Of a DNA stretch of 26,103 nt, positions 1 through 6,630 are shown in pieces (positions within the stretch are counted from its first letter, which is position 1; each line of letters starts with the position of its first letter). The translations under genes and the position numbers were made by a program. The DNA comes from Dehalococcoidia bacterium (GTDB lineage: Bacteria; Chloroflexota; Dehalococcoidia; UBA6926). The stretch lies in assembly GCA_012271225.1 (NCBI GenBank), contig JAAXGS010000035.1, positions 1 through 26,103 on the forward strand. Reading direction: 5' to 3'. The notes below the pieces were generated by a model. It made no database searches, was not told where the DNA came from, and saw nothing but the letters and a program-made list of their open reading frames with translations.

Positions 1-519
1 GGACTGGAGGAGCCGCCGCCGGAGGTGAGACCGGACTACCGGCCGCCGGAGCCAACCGCGGCTGATCAGGCGCCGACCGCGCCGTCGGCGGAGTTGAGCG
101 CCGCCGCCCGCACATTCAATGTGCACGTGGGATCGGAACGATTTCAGGTGACCGTGGATCCGGCGGACGGGCAAGGAGGGTCACGGGTCAGGCCAATGGC
201 GCCGCGCGCAGGCGGAATGCGAACGCCGCAGCCGCCCCCGCCCGCGCCGGAGACATCGACGCCCTCCACGCAGAACGCGCCGGAGGGGGGCGCCCTGCTC
301 ACGTCTCCCATGCCCGGACTCGTCATCCGCCATGAGGTCGAGGTGGGACAGTTGGTCAGGGCGGGCCAGACGATCATCGTCATCGAGGCCATGAAGATGC
401 AGAACATGCTGCCCTCGCCCGCGGACGGCATCATTCTGGAGTTGCCGCGCGCCGCGGGCGACCGCGTTGCCCGCGGCGATATCCTGGCGGTCATTGGCCC
501 GCCGCCGGGTGACGAGTGA
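1..519 (+). CDS. Biotin carboxyl carrier protein / biotinyl domain, probably 5'-partial
   Basis: This carries the biotin of a carboxylase or decarboxylase (acetyl-CoA, propionyl-CoA or pyruvate/oxaloacetate type) and shuttles carboxyl groups between active sites in the cytoplasm. The C-terminal 75 residues are a biotinyl domain with the EAMKM motif; the biotinylated lysine is residue 124 if counting starts at the GTG at 25. Before it come a short strand-rich segment (FNVHVGSERF) typical of PycB/OadA C-termini and of stand-alone carriers, and a Pro/Ala-rich flexible linker. The frame is open to base 1, so this may be the end of a longer carboxyltransferase-biotin fusion. A GGAGGAG at 5-11 lies rather far from the GTG at 25, so a start there is possible but unproven. 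icd follows after 126 bases on the same strand. Biotin carrier identity is secure; the parent enzyme is not. Confidence 0.85.
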   Translation, partial: GLEEPPPEVRPDYRPPEPTAADQAPTAPSAELSAAARTFNVHVGSERFQVTVDPADGQGGSRVRPMAPRAGGMRTPQPPPPAPETSTPSTQNAPEGGALLTSPMPGLVIRHEVEVGQLVRAGQTIIVIEAMKMQNMLPSPADGIILELPRAAGDRVARGDILAVIGPPPGDE

Positions 520-625
520 GTCAGCATGCCGCGTCAGCGCTTTATCACACGGTTACAAAGCACTCCGCGCCCAGAGATTGCAGGACTAGTTCACACGGTG
601 TAGTCAGCCCGGAGTATCGCTGACT
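519..625 (+). repeat. AGTCAGC repeats and inverted repeat in the icd leader
   Basis: The heptamer AGTCAGC occurs directly at 519-525 and 602-608, a GTCAGC at 534-539, and its exact reverse complement GCTGACT at 619-625. The last two full copies form a perfect 7-bp inverted repeat with a 10-base loop just upstream of the icd ribosome binding site (GGGAGAGAGAGG, 631-642). It could be an operator, an mRNA hairpin affecting icd translation, or chance. No convincing -35/-10 pair was found in the interval. Confidence 0.35.
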
Positions 626-645
626 GCCAAGGGAGAGAGAGGAAA

Positions 646-1740
646 ATGCCGTACGACGTTACATTCATTCCGGGTGATGGTATTGGCCCTGAGGTTTCAG
701 GCGCCATGCGCCGCGTTCTGGAGTCCACCGGAATCGAATTCGCCTGGGATGTGCAGGAGGCCGGCGAGGCCGTTCTTGAACGCGAGGGAGAGTTGATCCC
801 TGACCGCGTGCTGGATTCAATCCGCAGGAACGGCGTCGGCATCAAGGGGCCGCTGACGACGCCGGTCGGCACGGGTTTCAGAAGCGCAAACGTGGCGCTG
901 CGCAAGGCGCTGGATCTCTATGCCAACCTGCGCCCATCAAAGAGCTATCCCGGCGTGCGCTCCAACTACACCAACGTCGATATCGTCGTTGTTCGGGAGA
1001 ACACGGAGGACCTGTACGCGGGCGTGGAGTATGAGAAGGACGCTCCGGGAACCGCCGACGTCATCGAGTATCTGCGCAGGACGTCCGGGCAGCCCATTCG
1101 CGGCGACTCCGCGATTTCCATCAAGCCGATCTCCGTCACGGGGAGTGAGCGCATCGTGCGCTTCGCGTTCGAGTACGCGCGGCAAAATGGGCGGCGGCTT
1201 GTCACGGCGGTGCACAAGGCCAACATCATGAAGTTCACCGACGGCCTGTTTCTTGAGGTGGCGCAGAACGTCGCCAAAGACTACCCGGATATCGAGTTCA
1301 ATGACCGCATAGTCGACAACCTCAGCATGCAGATGGTGTCCCGGCCTGAGGAGTACGATGTGCTTGTTCTGCCAAATCTGTACGGCGACATCATCTCCGA
1401 CCTCTGCGCCGGCCTGGTGGGCGGGCTTGGCAATGCGCCGGGCGGCAACATCGGCGAAAACGGCGCGGTCTTTGAACCCGTTCACGGCTCCGCGCCCCGC
1501 TACACCGGCCAAAACCGGGTCAATCCCACAGCGACAATCCTGACCGGCGCGCTCATGCTCCGGCACCTGGGAGAGCAGGAGGCGGCGGAGCGCGTCGAGG
1601 GCGCCGTGGCCGAGGTCATCCGCGAGGGCACGCACGTCACCTATGACTTCAAGACGGATCGCAATGACCCCTCGGCAGTCGGCACGCAGGAGATGGCGGA
1701 TGCCGTCATTCGCCGGCTGCAGGCAGGCAAGCGCTCCTGA
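646..1740 (+). CDS. icd: Isocitrate dehydrogenase, probably NADP-dependent
   Basis: Cytoplasmic TCA-cycle enzyme: oxidative decarboxylation of isocitrate to 2-oxoglutarate. The 364 residues match the isocitrate/isopropylmalate dehydrogenase fold. Visible are the N-terminal IPGDGIGPEV (8-17), the substrate motif S80-x5-R86 within GFRSANVALRK, further arginines R96 and R117, the catalytic HKANIMK (K191), metal-binding NLYGDIISD (D248, D252), and the nucleotide loop EPVHGSAPRYTGQNRVNP (277-294). S80 with the GPLTTPVGTGFRS context argues for isocitrate rather than isopropylmalate. Arg-Tyr after HGSAP sits where NADP enzymes have Lys-Tyr and NAD enzymes usually have Asp-Ile, so NADP preference is inferred. 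The start is set by a strong GA-rich SD at 631-642. mdh follows 59 bases downstream and is likely cotranscribed. Confidence 0.93.
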   Translation: MPYDVTFIPGDGIGPEVSGAMRRVLESTGIEFAWDVQEAGEAVLEREGELIPDRVLDSIRRNGVGIKGPLTTPVGTGFRSANVALRKALDLYANLRPSKSYPGVRSNYTNVDIVVVRENTEDLYAGVEYEKDAPGTADVIEYLRRTSGQPIRGDSAISIKPISVTGSERIVRFAFEYARQNGRRLVTAVHKANIMKFTDGLFLEVAQNVAKDYPDIEFNDRIVDNLSMQMVSRPEEYDVLVLPNLYGDIISDLCAGLVGGLGNAPGGNIGENGAVFEPVHGSAPRYTGQNRVNPTATILTGALMLRHLGEQEAAERVEGAVAEVIREGTHVTYDFKTDRNDPSAVGTQEMADAVIRRLQAGKRS

Positions 1741-1799
1741 CCTGTCCCGCAAATCTCAAGCAGGCAATCCATACGGCAGGGCAGACGGAAAGGAGCATC

Positions 1800-2735
1800 A
1801 TGCGCAAGAAGGTGACGGTGATCGGCGGCGGAAACGTGGGGGCGACGGCGGCGCAACGGATTGCCGAGCGCGATTATGCCGACGTTGTTCTGGTGGACGT
1901 TATCGAGGGGATGCCGCAGGGGAAGGCGCTGGACCTGGCACAGAGCGGCCCGGTGCTCGGCTACGACTCCTCCGTCACCGGCGCGAACTCTTATGAGACG
2001 ACGGCCGGTTCCGATATTGTCGTCATCACCGCGGGAATTGCGCGGCGCCCGGGCATGACACGGGACGATCTGCTCAGGACGAACATGGGGATTATGGAAA
2101 GCGTCGTCAGGGAGGTCGTGGCCCATTCCCCGGACACCATCCTCCTTGTCGTCTCAAACCCGCTTGACGCCATGGTCTACCACGCGCACAAGTTGTCCGG
2201 CTTTCCAAAGGAGCGCGTGGTCGGCATGGCCGGCGTTCTGGACACCGCCCGGATGCGGACGTTCATCGCGCAGGAACTGAACGTCTCCGTCGAGGACGTT
2301 CAGGCGTACGTGCTTGGCGGCCACGGGGACACAATGACGCCTCTTGTCCGCTACACAACGGTGGGCGGCATCCCGCTGGAGAAATGGCTGCCGAAGGACC
2401 GCGTGGAGGCGATTGTTCAGCGGACGCGCGACGGGGGCGGCGAGATCGTCAGCCTGCTGAAAACGGGATCGGCGTACTATGCGCCGTCTGCGGCGGTGCT
2501 GCAGATGGTGGACTCCATCCTGTTGGACAAGCGGCGCATCCTGCCCGCCGCGGCGTATCTGGAGGGTGAGTACGGCGTGTCCGGGGTGTTCATCGGCGTG
2601 CCGGTGATCCTGGGCGCGAACGGCGTGGAGCGTGTGATCGAGCTTGAGCTCACGGCGGAGGAGCAGGCGGGCTTTCAAAAGTCCGTCGACGCCGTGGATG
2701 AGCTTGTGGAGGCCATGGCAAACCTGGCGTCCTAA
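1800..2735 (+). CDS. mdh: Malate dehydrogenase (LDH-like type)
   Basis: Interconverts malate and oxaloacetate with NAD(H) in the TCA cycle. The 311-residue length fits the LDH-like bacterial malate dehydrogenases. Seen are the Rossmann motif GGGNVG (9-14), an acidic residue at the end of the second strand (D33) favouring NAD, the mobile-loop arginines in ARRPGMTRDD (R82/R83, R88) that mark malate rather than lactate specificity, D148 and R151 in GVLDTARMR, and the catalytic histidine H175 in GGHGDTM. An AAGGAG SD lies five bases before the ATG. It sits just after icd on the same strand, a TCA pairing. The next gene on the right is convergent. Confidence 0.95.
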   Translation: MRKKVTVIGGGNVGATAAQRIAERDYADVVLVDVIEGMPQGKALDLAQSGPVLGYDSSVTGANSYETTAGSDIVVITAGIARRPGMTRDDLLRTNMGIMESVVREVVAHSPDTILLVVSNPLDAMVYHAHKLSGFPKERVVGMAGVLDTARMRTFIAQELNVSVEDVQAYVLGGHGDTMTPLVRYTTVGGIPLEKWLPKDRVEAIVQRTRDGGGEIVSLLKTGSAYYAPSAAVLQMVDSILLDKRRILPAAAYLEGEYGVSGVFIGVPVILGANGVERVIELELTAEEQAGFQKSVDAVDELVEAMANLAS

Positions 2736-2848
2736 ACTCCTTTGCGGGACTGTCCACCGCATCCGCGGGTTCAGGGCGTTCCGAGCATATTTCGGCTCTT
2801 GTGTTGCCGATAGGCCTCAGCGAGTACTGGGGGCGTGAGCAGAAACGA

Positions 2849-2877
2849 TTGACGCGTCTGCCTAAACGGCCTATACT
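2849..2877 (+). promoter_or_regulatory. Near-consensus sigma70-type promoter in intergenic DNA
   Basis: TTGACG (2849-2854), a 17-base spacer, then TATACT (2872-2877). It is one of the best-matching promoters visible in the window, and it does not precede a protein gene. The predicted start is near 2884, and a strong terminator follows within 100 bases. See the RNA candidate beginning at 2884. Confidence 0.65.
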
Positions 2878-2883
2878 CAATTC

Positions 2884-2979
2884 ATTATATCCCCTGCCTT
2901 CCTCCCACTTCGAGTGGCCCAGGATGTCAGGGTGTTATTCCGGTAAAGAACCGGGGTTTCCCCCGGTTCTTTCGTTTTT
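2884..2979 (+). ncRNA. Candidate small RNA of about 96 nt, family unknown
   Basis: The candidate is bounded by the promoter at 2849-2877 and the terminator ending at 2979, in the convergent gap between mdh and a methyltransferase gene. The 5' half can fold into an interrupted hairpin (2892-2932): CCCTG pairs with CAGGG, TCCT with AGGA, and CCACT with AGTGG around a TCG loop. The 3' half is the terminator hairpin. No convincing ORF with an SD lies within it. It does not match the SRP RNA, 6S, tmRNA, RNase P or tRNA features I know. Alternatively the hairpin is only the mdh terminator, though it lies 210 bases past the mdh stop. Confidence 0.45.
2945..2979 (+). terminator. Strong intrinsic terminator
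   Basis: A perfect 12-bp stem (AAAGAACCGGGG, 2945-2956, with CCCCGGTTCTTT, 2961-2972) closes a TTTC loop and is followed by CG and five T residues (2975-2979). The U tract is on the plus strand, so it ends plus-strand transcripts: the candidate RNA and any mdh read-through. It may also slow transcription from the convergent methyltransferase gene. Confidence 0.85.
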
Positions 2980-3000
2980 GAGGCGCTGTAGCTTGGCTTT

Positions 3001-3714
3001 TCATGGATCGGGTGCGGCGCCCTCAGCGCTGAGACCCATGGGCCACCTCTCCCGCTCATAGACGCGCGCCTCCCACAGCCCCGCCGGCTGCTGGAGAATC
3101 TTGCGGAACCCCGCCAAAGAGAGGGTGGCGTCGATGATCTGCGGCGAATGGTCATAGACGCGGAAACGCCTGCGCGCCGCCGCCAGCGCGATGTTGACGA
3201 TCCTGATCATTGCCCGCATCCAGATTGTCCGGCGCGGCATCGTCAGCGCGAGGATGCCCCGTCCGTGAGCGCCCGCCGCGGTGAGCAGCTCCCGGATGGC
3301 GGGGTAACAGCAGATGGCGCGATCCAGCGTCACGATGTCCGCCATCGGAATCGCGTCCTGTATCTCAACAAAATCGCCCAGCGTCTCCTGCGCCCGTTCG
3401 GCGAGGCCCATCTCCCCGGCCAGTTGCCGGGCAGCGGCGATGTTTGACGTGGAGCCATCGACGCCAACAGCGCTCTCCGCCCCGGCCAGAAGCAGTTCCA
3501 TGTGCAGCGCGCCGATGCCGCTGCCAATGTCTAGAACGGTCTTTCCCTGCAGTCCGCGCTCCCGCAGGAATTCCAGCAGAACCACCGCGCGGCGTCCCAG
3601 GCCGTCGCGCCGATACATCTTCAACTGAGCGGACGAATATCCCTGGCCGAACTGGGAGTCCAACCCGTTGATGCTCACGCCGCGGCAGCAGTTATCTTCG
3701 TCATGCGTTGCCAT
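3001..3714 (-). CDS. SAM-dependent methyltransferase (class I)
   Basis: A soluble protein of 237 residues with a Rossmann methyltransferase fold. Motif I VLDIGSGIGA binds S-adenosylmethionine, followed by an acidic motif (GVDGS) and LDRAICCYPAIREL at the motif IV/V position. The last pattern recalls BchM-like and small-molecule methyltransferases, but the substrate cannot be read from sequence. Two cysteines near the N-terminus (DNCCRG) are unusual. A GTG at 3741 would add nine residues. I prefer the ATG at 3714 because a TACACT hexamer ends exactly six bases before it, which suits a leaderless transcript, and no SD is visible. It is divergent from the WD40 gene and convergent with mdh and the RNA candidate. 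Function beyond methyl transfer is unknown. Confidence 0.78.
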   Translation of the reverse strand: MATHDEDNCCRGVSINGLDSQFGQGYSSAQLKMYRRDGLGRRAVVLLEFLRERGLQGKTVLDIGSGIGALHMELLLAGAESAVGVDGSTSNIAAARQLAGEMGLAERAQETLGDFVEIQDAIPMADIVTLDRAICCYPAIRELLTAAGAHGRGILALTMPRRTIWMRAMIRIVNIALAAARRRFRVYDHSPQIIDATLSLAGFRKILQQPAGLWEARVYERERWPMGLSAEGAAPDP

Positions 3715-3726
3715 GCATTCAGTGTA
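3715..3726 (-). promoter_or_regulatory. -10 element placing +1 on the methyltransferase ATG
   Basis: On the minus strand TACACT (3726-3721) is followed by six bases, GAATGC, and then the ATG. Transcription would start at or next to the start codon, giving a leaderless mRNA. No good -35 is present at 16-18 bases. The same spacing and a near-identical sequence occur before the ABC ATPase gene at 23345. Confidence 0.45.
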
Positions 3727-3867
3727 GCGGCAGCGGGGCACTCCACCCTATCGTCACCACCCGTCTGCAGAGATCGGCATTTCCATCAACGATGCATGGA
3801 TTCAAAGCGCGTATTCTGAATGAGCAGCGACCTGCCATGCCGATGCAGATGAAAGAGGAGAGGTTCG

Positions 3868-4761
3868 ATGGTTGACCAGCCCGATGTCCTTTTGAACGCC
3901 TATGAGGGCCATGCCTACGCCGTGACCTTTTCCCTGGACGGCGGCCGCCTGCTTGCCGGCGGCTTTGGCGGCCTCATCCGCTCCTGGGACACCACCTCAT
4001 GGCAAGACGCGGAGCAATATGCCCACCATGAAAAGAGCGTCAACGCCATCGTCTTTGCGCCGGGGGGCGCATCGTTTGCCGCGTCCTCATCGGACCGCAC
4101 CGTCAGCCTCTGGCGCGGGGAGGATGACAGCCCGTTGACGGTGCTCAAGGGGCATCGCAACACCGTCATGGGACTGACGCACTCGCCGGACGGCGCGCTG
4201 CTCGCCTCCGGGGCAACAGACAGCACGATCCGCCTGTGGCCGGCGCCCGGAGAGGGCGGCGAGGCAATCGTTCTCAAGTCGCCGTTCAGGATCGTGTCCC
4301 ACGTCGACTTTCTGGATGACGGAGCGCGCCTCATCGCCGCCGGCGGTGGTGATGAGGCGCTTGTGTGGTCCGTGGAATCGCGTGAGATCATCGCCGCTTT
4401 GCCCGGACACGGCTCCGGCGCGCGGGTGATGCAGACCATGCCTAACGACGGCAGCATCATGACGCAGGGCGGCGACGGAGTTATCCGCATCTGGTCCGCC
4501 GCGGAGTGGTCGCTGATGGAGACGTACGACATCGGCTCCGCCGCGCCCCGGTCTGCGCGGCTCTCGCCTGACGGATCGCGTTTGGCCGTGCTGGAGGAGC
4601 GACGCGTGCGTCTCCTTGCCGTGCCCTCGCTGGAGCCGGTTGCGGAGTTCGGCGTGCCCGTGAAGGGCGTGCACCTGGCGGCGTTCAGTCCGGACGGCGC
4701 GCTGCTGGCGGTGACGGCGGCGGACGGCAACGTGCGCGTCTGGAGCGTTCCGGACGCCTGA
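3868..4761 (+). CDS. WD40-repeat protein, seven-bladed beta-propeller
   Basis: A 297-residue protein made almost wholly of WD40 repeats, a scaffold fold for protein-protein contacts. Seven blades can be counted, ending near SWD (39-41), LWR (81-83), RLW (122-124), VWS (166-168), IWS (208-210), a degenerate RLL (248-250) and VWS (291-293). Seven is the usual number for a closed propeller. No signal peptide, membrane segment or enzymatic domain is present, so it is probably cytoplasmic and acts through partners. AGGAGAGG before the ATG fixes the start. A TATTCT at 3812-3817 could be its -10, giving a leader of about 45 bases. It is divergent from the methyltransferase and convergent with sdhE; partners are not indicated by context. 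Confidence 0.88.
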   Translation: MVDQPDVLLNAYEGHAYAVTFSLDGGRLLAGGFGGLIRSWDTTSWQDAEQYAHHEKSVNAIVFAPGGASFAASSSDRTVSLWRGEDDSPLTVLKGHRNTVMGLTHSPDGALLASGATDSTIRLWPAPGEGGEAIVLKSPFRIVSHVDFLDDGARLIAAGGGDEALVWSVESREIIAALPGHGSGARVMQTMPNDGSIMTQGGDGVIRIWSAAEWSLMETYDIGSAAPRSARLSPDGSRLAVLEERRVRLLAVPSLEPVAEFGVPVKGVHLAAFSPDGALLAVTAADGNVRVWSVPDA

Positions 4762-4765
4762 GGAC

Positions 4766-4781
4766 ACGCGCCGCCGCGCGT
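4766..4781. terminator. Short hairpin between convergent WD40 and sdhE genes
   Basis: ACGCGC (4766-4771), a four-base loop and GCGCGT (4776-4781) form a perfect 6-bp stem inside the 27-base gap between the two stop codons. There is no proper U tract on either strand, so it is at best a weak or factor-assisted terminator. Confidence 0.3.
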
Positions 4782-4788
4782 CTGCGGT

Positions 4789-5682
4789 CTATTTGCGCGG
4801 CATTCCGGACAGTTGAATGAACGGCTCCGTCGACACAATATGCCGCTGCAGCCCCATGTCCCGCGCGCTGAACCCCAGCGCGGTCCCGATCATCTGAGGC
4901 AGGTGCAGAACCGGCATGTTGATCGGTTTGCCGGCCCGGCGCGCAGCCTTCGGTTGAAACTCGTCGAGGTTCAGGTGGCACAGCGGACACGGGGTGACCA
5001 GAGCGTGCGCGCCCTTCTCCTTCGCCTCCAGCGTGTGGTTGCCCACCATTTTGAGGCCGTTGTCCTCATTGATGGTCATGATGGGGAAGCCGCAGCAGCG
5101 CAGCTTGCCCTCATAATCGATTGGCTCTCCGCCCAGAGCCTCGATGATGTGCTCCAGATACTGATCCCGGTGAACGTGCTCATCCGTCATGCCCAGCACG
5201 TACCGGGGGCGGAGGATATAGCAGCCGTAGAAGGGCGCGATCCGCAGTCCGTTCAGCGGACGGACGACCATCTGCTTGAGGGAGTCAAGGCCCAACTCCT
5301 CGACCACGGCCCACATCATGTGCGTGACGCGAACCGTGCCGCGGTATTCCAGGCCCTCCGCGCTCAGGCTCTCATTGATCCTGGCGAGGTACTCAGGCTT
5401 CTCACGGAGCCGATAGTTGACACCGCTCATAACCCCCTGGCAGGTGGAGCAGATGGTCAGGAGCGTGTCCAGCCCCATCTGTTCCGCAAGGGCAAAGTTG
5501 CGGGCGTTGAGCGTATCAACAAGCTCCTCGTTCCGCTCACCAAGCACGCCCGCGCCCGTGCAGTTGGCCTGATCAAGCTCAATGAGTTCCATTCCCAGCC
5601 GCTCCGTGACGGCCGTCGCGGCAGGATAGAGCTCCGGCGTGCCGGCGCGGGAGACGCAGCCGGGCCAAAAGGCGTAACGCAT
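4789..5682 (-). CDS. sdhE: Type E succinate dehydrogenase anchor subunit, HdrB-like CCG protein
   Basis: A 297-residue protein with two cysteine-rich CCG domains, related to heterodisulfide reductase HdrB and to the SdhE/SdhC subunit of non-classical (type E) succinate:quinone reductases. It replaces the usual heme-bearing SdhC/SdhD helices and should carry electrons from SdhB toward quinone at the membrane surface. Domain 1 has C9, C41, C78 and C81; domain 2 has C154, C196-C197 (CCGFP), C232 and C235. The spacing is close to HdrB, whose domains bind noncubane [4Fe-4S] clusters, but T42 stands where domain 1 would have its second adjacent cysteine. No transmembrane helix is obvious. It starts six bases after the sdhB stop and is the last gene of sdhABE. 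This SdhE is unrelated to the flavinylation factor of the same name. Confidence 0.87.
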   Translation of the reverse strand: MRYAFWPGCVSRAGTPELYPAATAVTERLGMELIELDQANCTGAGVLGERNEELVDTLNARNFALAEQMGLDTLLTICSTCQGVMSGVNYRLREKPEYLARINESLSAEGLEYRGTVRVTHMMWAVVEELGLDSLKQMVVRPLNGLRIAPFYGCYILRPRYVLGMTDEHVHRDQYLEHIIEALGGEPIDYEGKLRCCGFPIMTINEDNGLKMVGNHTLEAKEKGAHALVTPCPLCHLNLDEFQPKAARRAGKPINMPVLHLPQMIGTALGFSARDMGLQRHIVSTEPFIQLSGMPRK

Positions 5683-5688
5683 CGTTCC

Positions 5689-6630
5689 CTACACCCCCAG
5701 TCGATCAAAGAGCCGCGCGATGTTCTTCGCGGTGGCGATTTTCTTATGGAGAAGCGGGGGCATTCTGCGCCTGAGGAGCCGCCTGATGCCCAGCGGCGCA
5801 AGATCGATTGCCGCCCGCAGAAGGCCGAACGTCTTGAGCGCGAGTCCGAGTTCATTCAGGCGGCCGCTGTGCTTGACGGAGGATGCGAAGGCCTCCACGT
5901 GCCGCGCCCCGCGCGTCTGTGTCATGCCGGCGTCAATGGCCATGACGCGGATGTCCATGATCCGCTCCATCGGCGCGACGTCCTTGGGGCACGCCGAGAC
6001 GCACATGAAGCAGCGCGTGCAGTCCCAGACGCCGCTGGGCGCAGTGTAGGCCGCCAGCCGCTGCTGCGTATGGCCGTCACGCGGATCACCGGCGAAACGA
6101 AATGCCTTCGCGAGGGCGGCCGGCCCCAGGAACGAAGGGTCCACCTCCAGCACGGTGCAGTCAGACACGCAGGCGCCGCACATGATGCAGTTCATGGCAA
6201 CGGCCAGTTCCATCATCGATTCATTGGAGACGCGGTATTCCTTCTCCGGCTCGGGGCCCTCCGGGAGCAGGTACGGCTGCACCGCGCGCACCTTGTCCCA
6301 GAACATGTCCATGTTGACGACGAGGTCCTTGATGACAGGCTGGTTGCCCATCGGCTCGACGGAGATGACATCGCCCTCTTCCGCCTTCAACTGGGACACC
6401 ATCGTCTTGCAGGCCAGGCGGGACCGGCCGTTGATCTTCATGGCGCATGAACCGCAGATCGCGCTGCGGCATGAGCACCGGAGCGACAGCGTGCCGTCCT
6501 GCTCATCCCGAATCGCGAGCAGGCCGTCCAGAACGGCCCCGTATTCCGGCAGGTCCACGTCATAATCCTGATAGTGCGGCGCCTCTCCCGATTCCGGGTC
6601 ATAGCGCTTGACCTTAAGCGTCACATCCAT
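5689..6630 (-). CDS. sdhB: Succinate dehydrogenase iron-sulfur subunit (type E)
   Basis: Electron-transfer subunit linking the SdhA flavin to the quinone side. The 313 residues contain an N-terminal plant-type [2Fe-2S] motif (C54, C59, C62, C74) and two ferredoxin-like motifs, C146/149/152/156 and C202/205/208/212. The last motif is CTRCFMCVSACP: it has an extra cysteine where classical SdhB has C-x5-C-x3-CP. Cluster S3 is therefore predicted to be [4Fe-4S] rather than [3Fe-4S], as known for archaeal type E enzymes. A C-terminal tail of about 80 basic/hydrophobic residues exceeds the classical length. The chosen ATG overlaps the sdhA stop as TGATG, with AGGAGAGG at good spacing; a start 27 bases upstream is possible but less likely. 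Confidence 0.93.
   Translation of the reverse strand: MDVTLKVKRYDPESGEAPHYQDYDVDLPEYGAVLDGLLAIRDEQDGTLSLRCSCRSAICGSCAMKINGRSRLACKTMVSQLKAEEGDVISVEPMGNQPVIKDLVVNMDMFWDKVRAVQPYLLPEGPEPEKEYRVSNESMMELAVAMNCIMCGACVSDCTVLEVDPSFLGPAALAKAFRFAGDPRDGHTQQRLAAYTAPSGVWDCTRCFMCVSACPKDVAPMERIMDIRVMAIDAGMTQTRGARHVEAFASSVKHSGRLNELGLALKTFGLLRAAIDLAPLGIRRLLRRRMPPLLHKKIATAKNIARLFDRLGV

Noticed and set aside
2892..2932. A tRNA-like TTCGA within a stem at 2909-2913
   Set aside because: The loop is too short for a T-arm and no acceptor, D or anticodon arms can be drawn around it.
4813..6450. A 545-codon open frame antisense to sdhE and sdhB
   Set aside because: Its product is Arg/His/Ala-rich with no recognisable domain, while the opposite strand encodes two enzymes with complete motifs. 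Long shadow frames are expected at this GC content.
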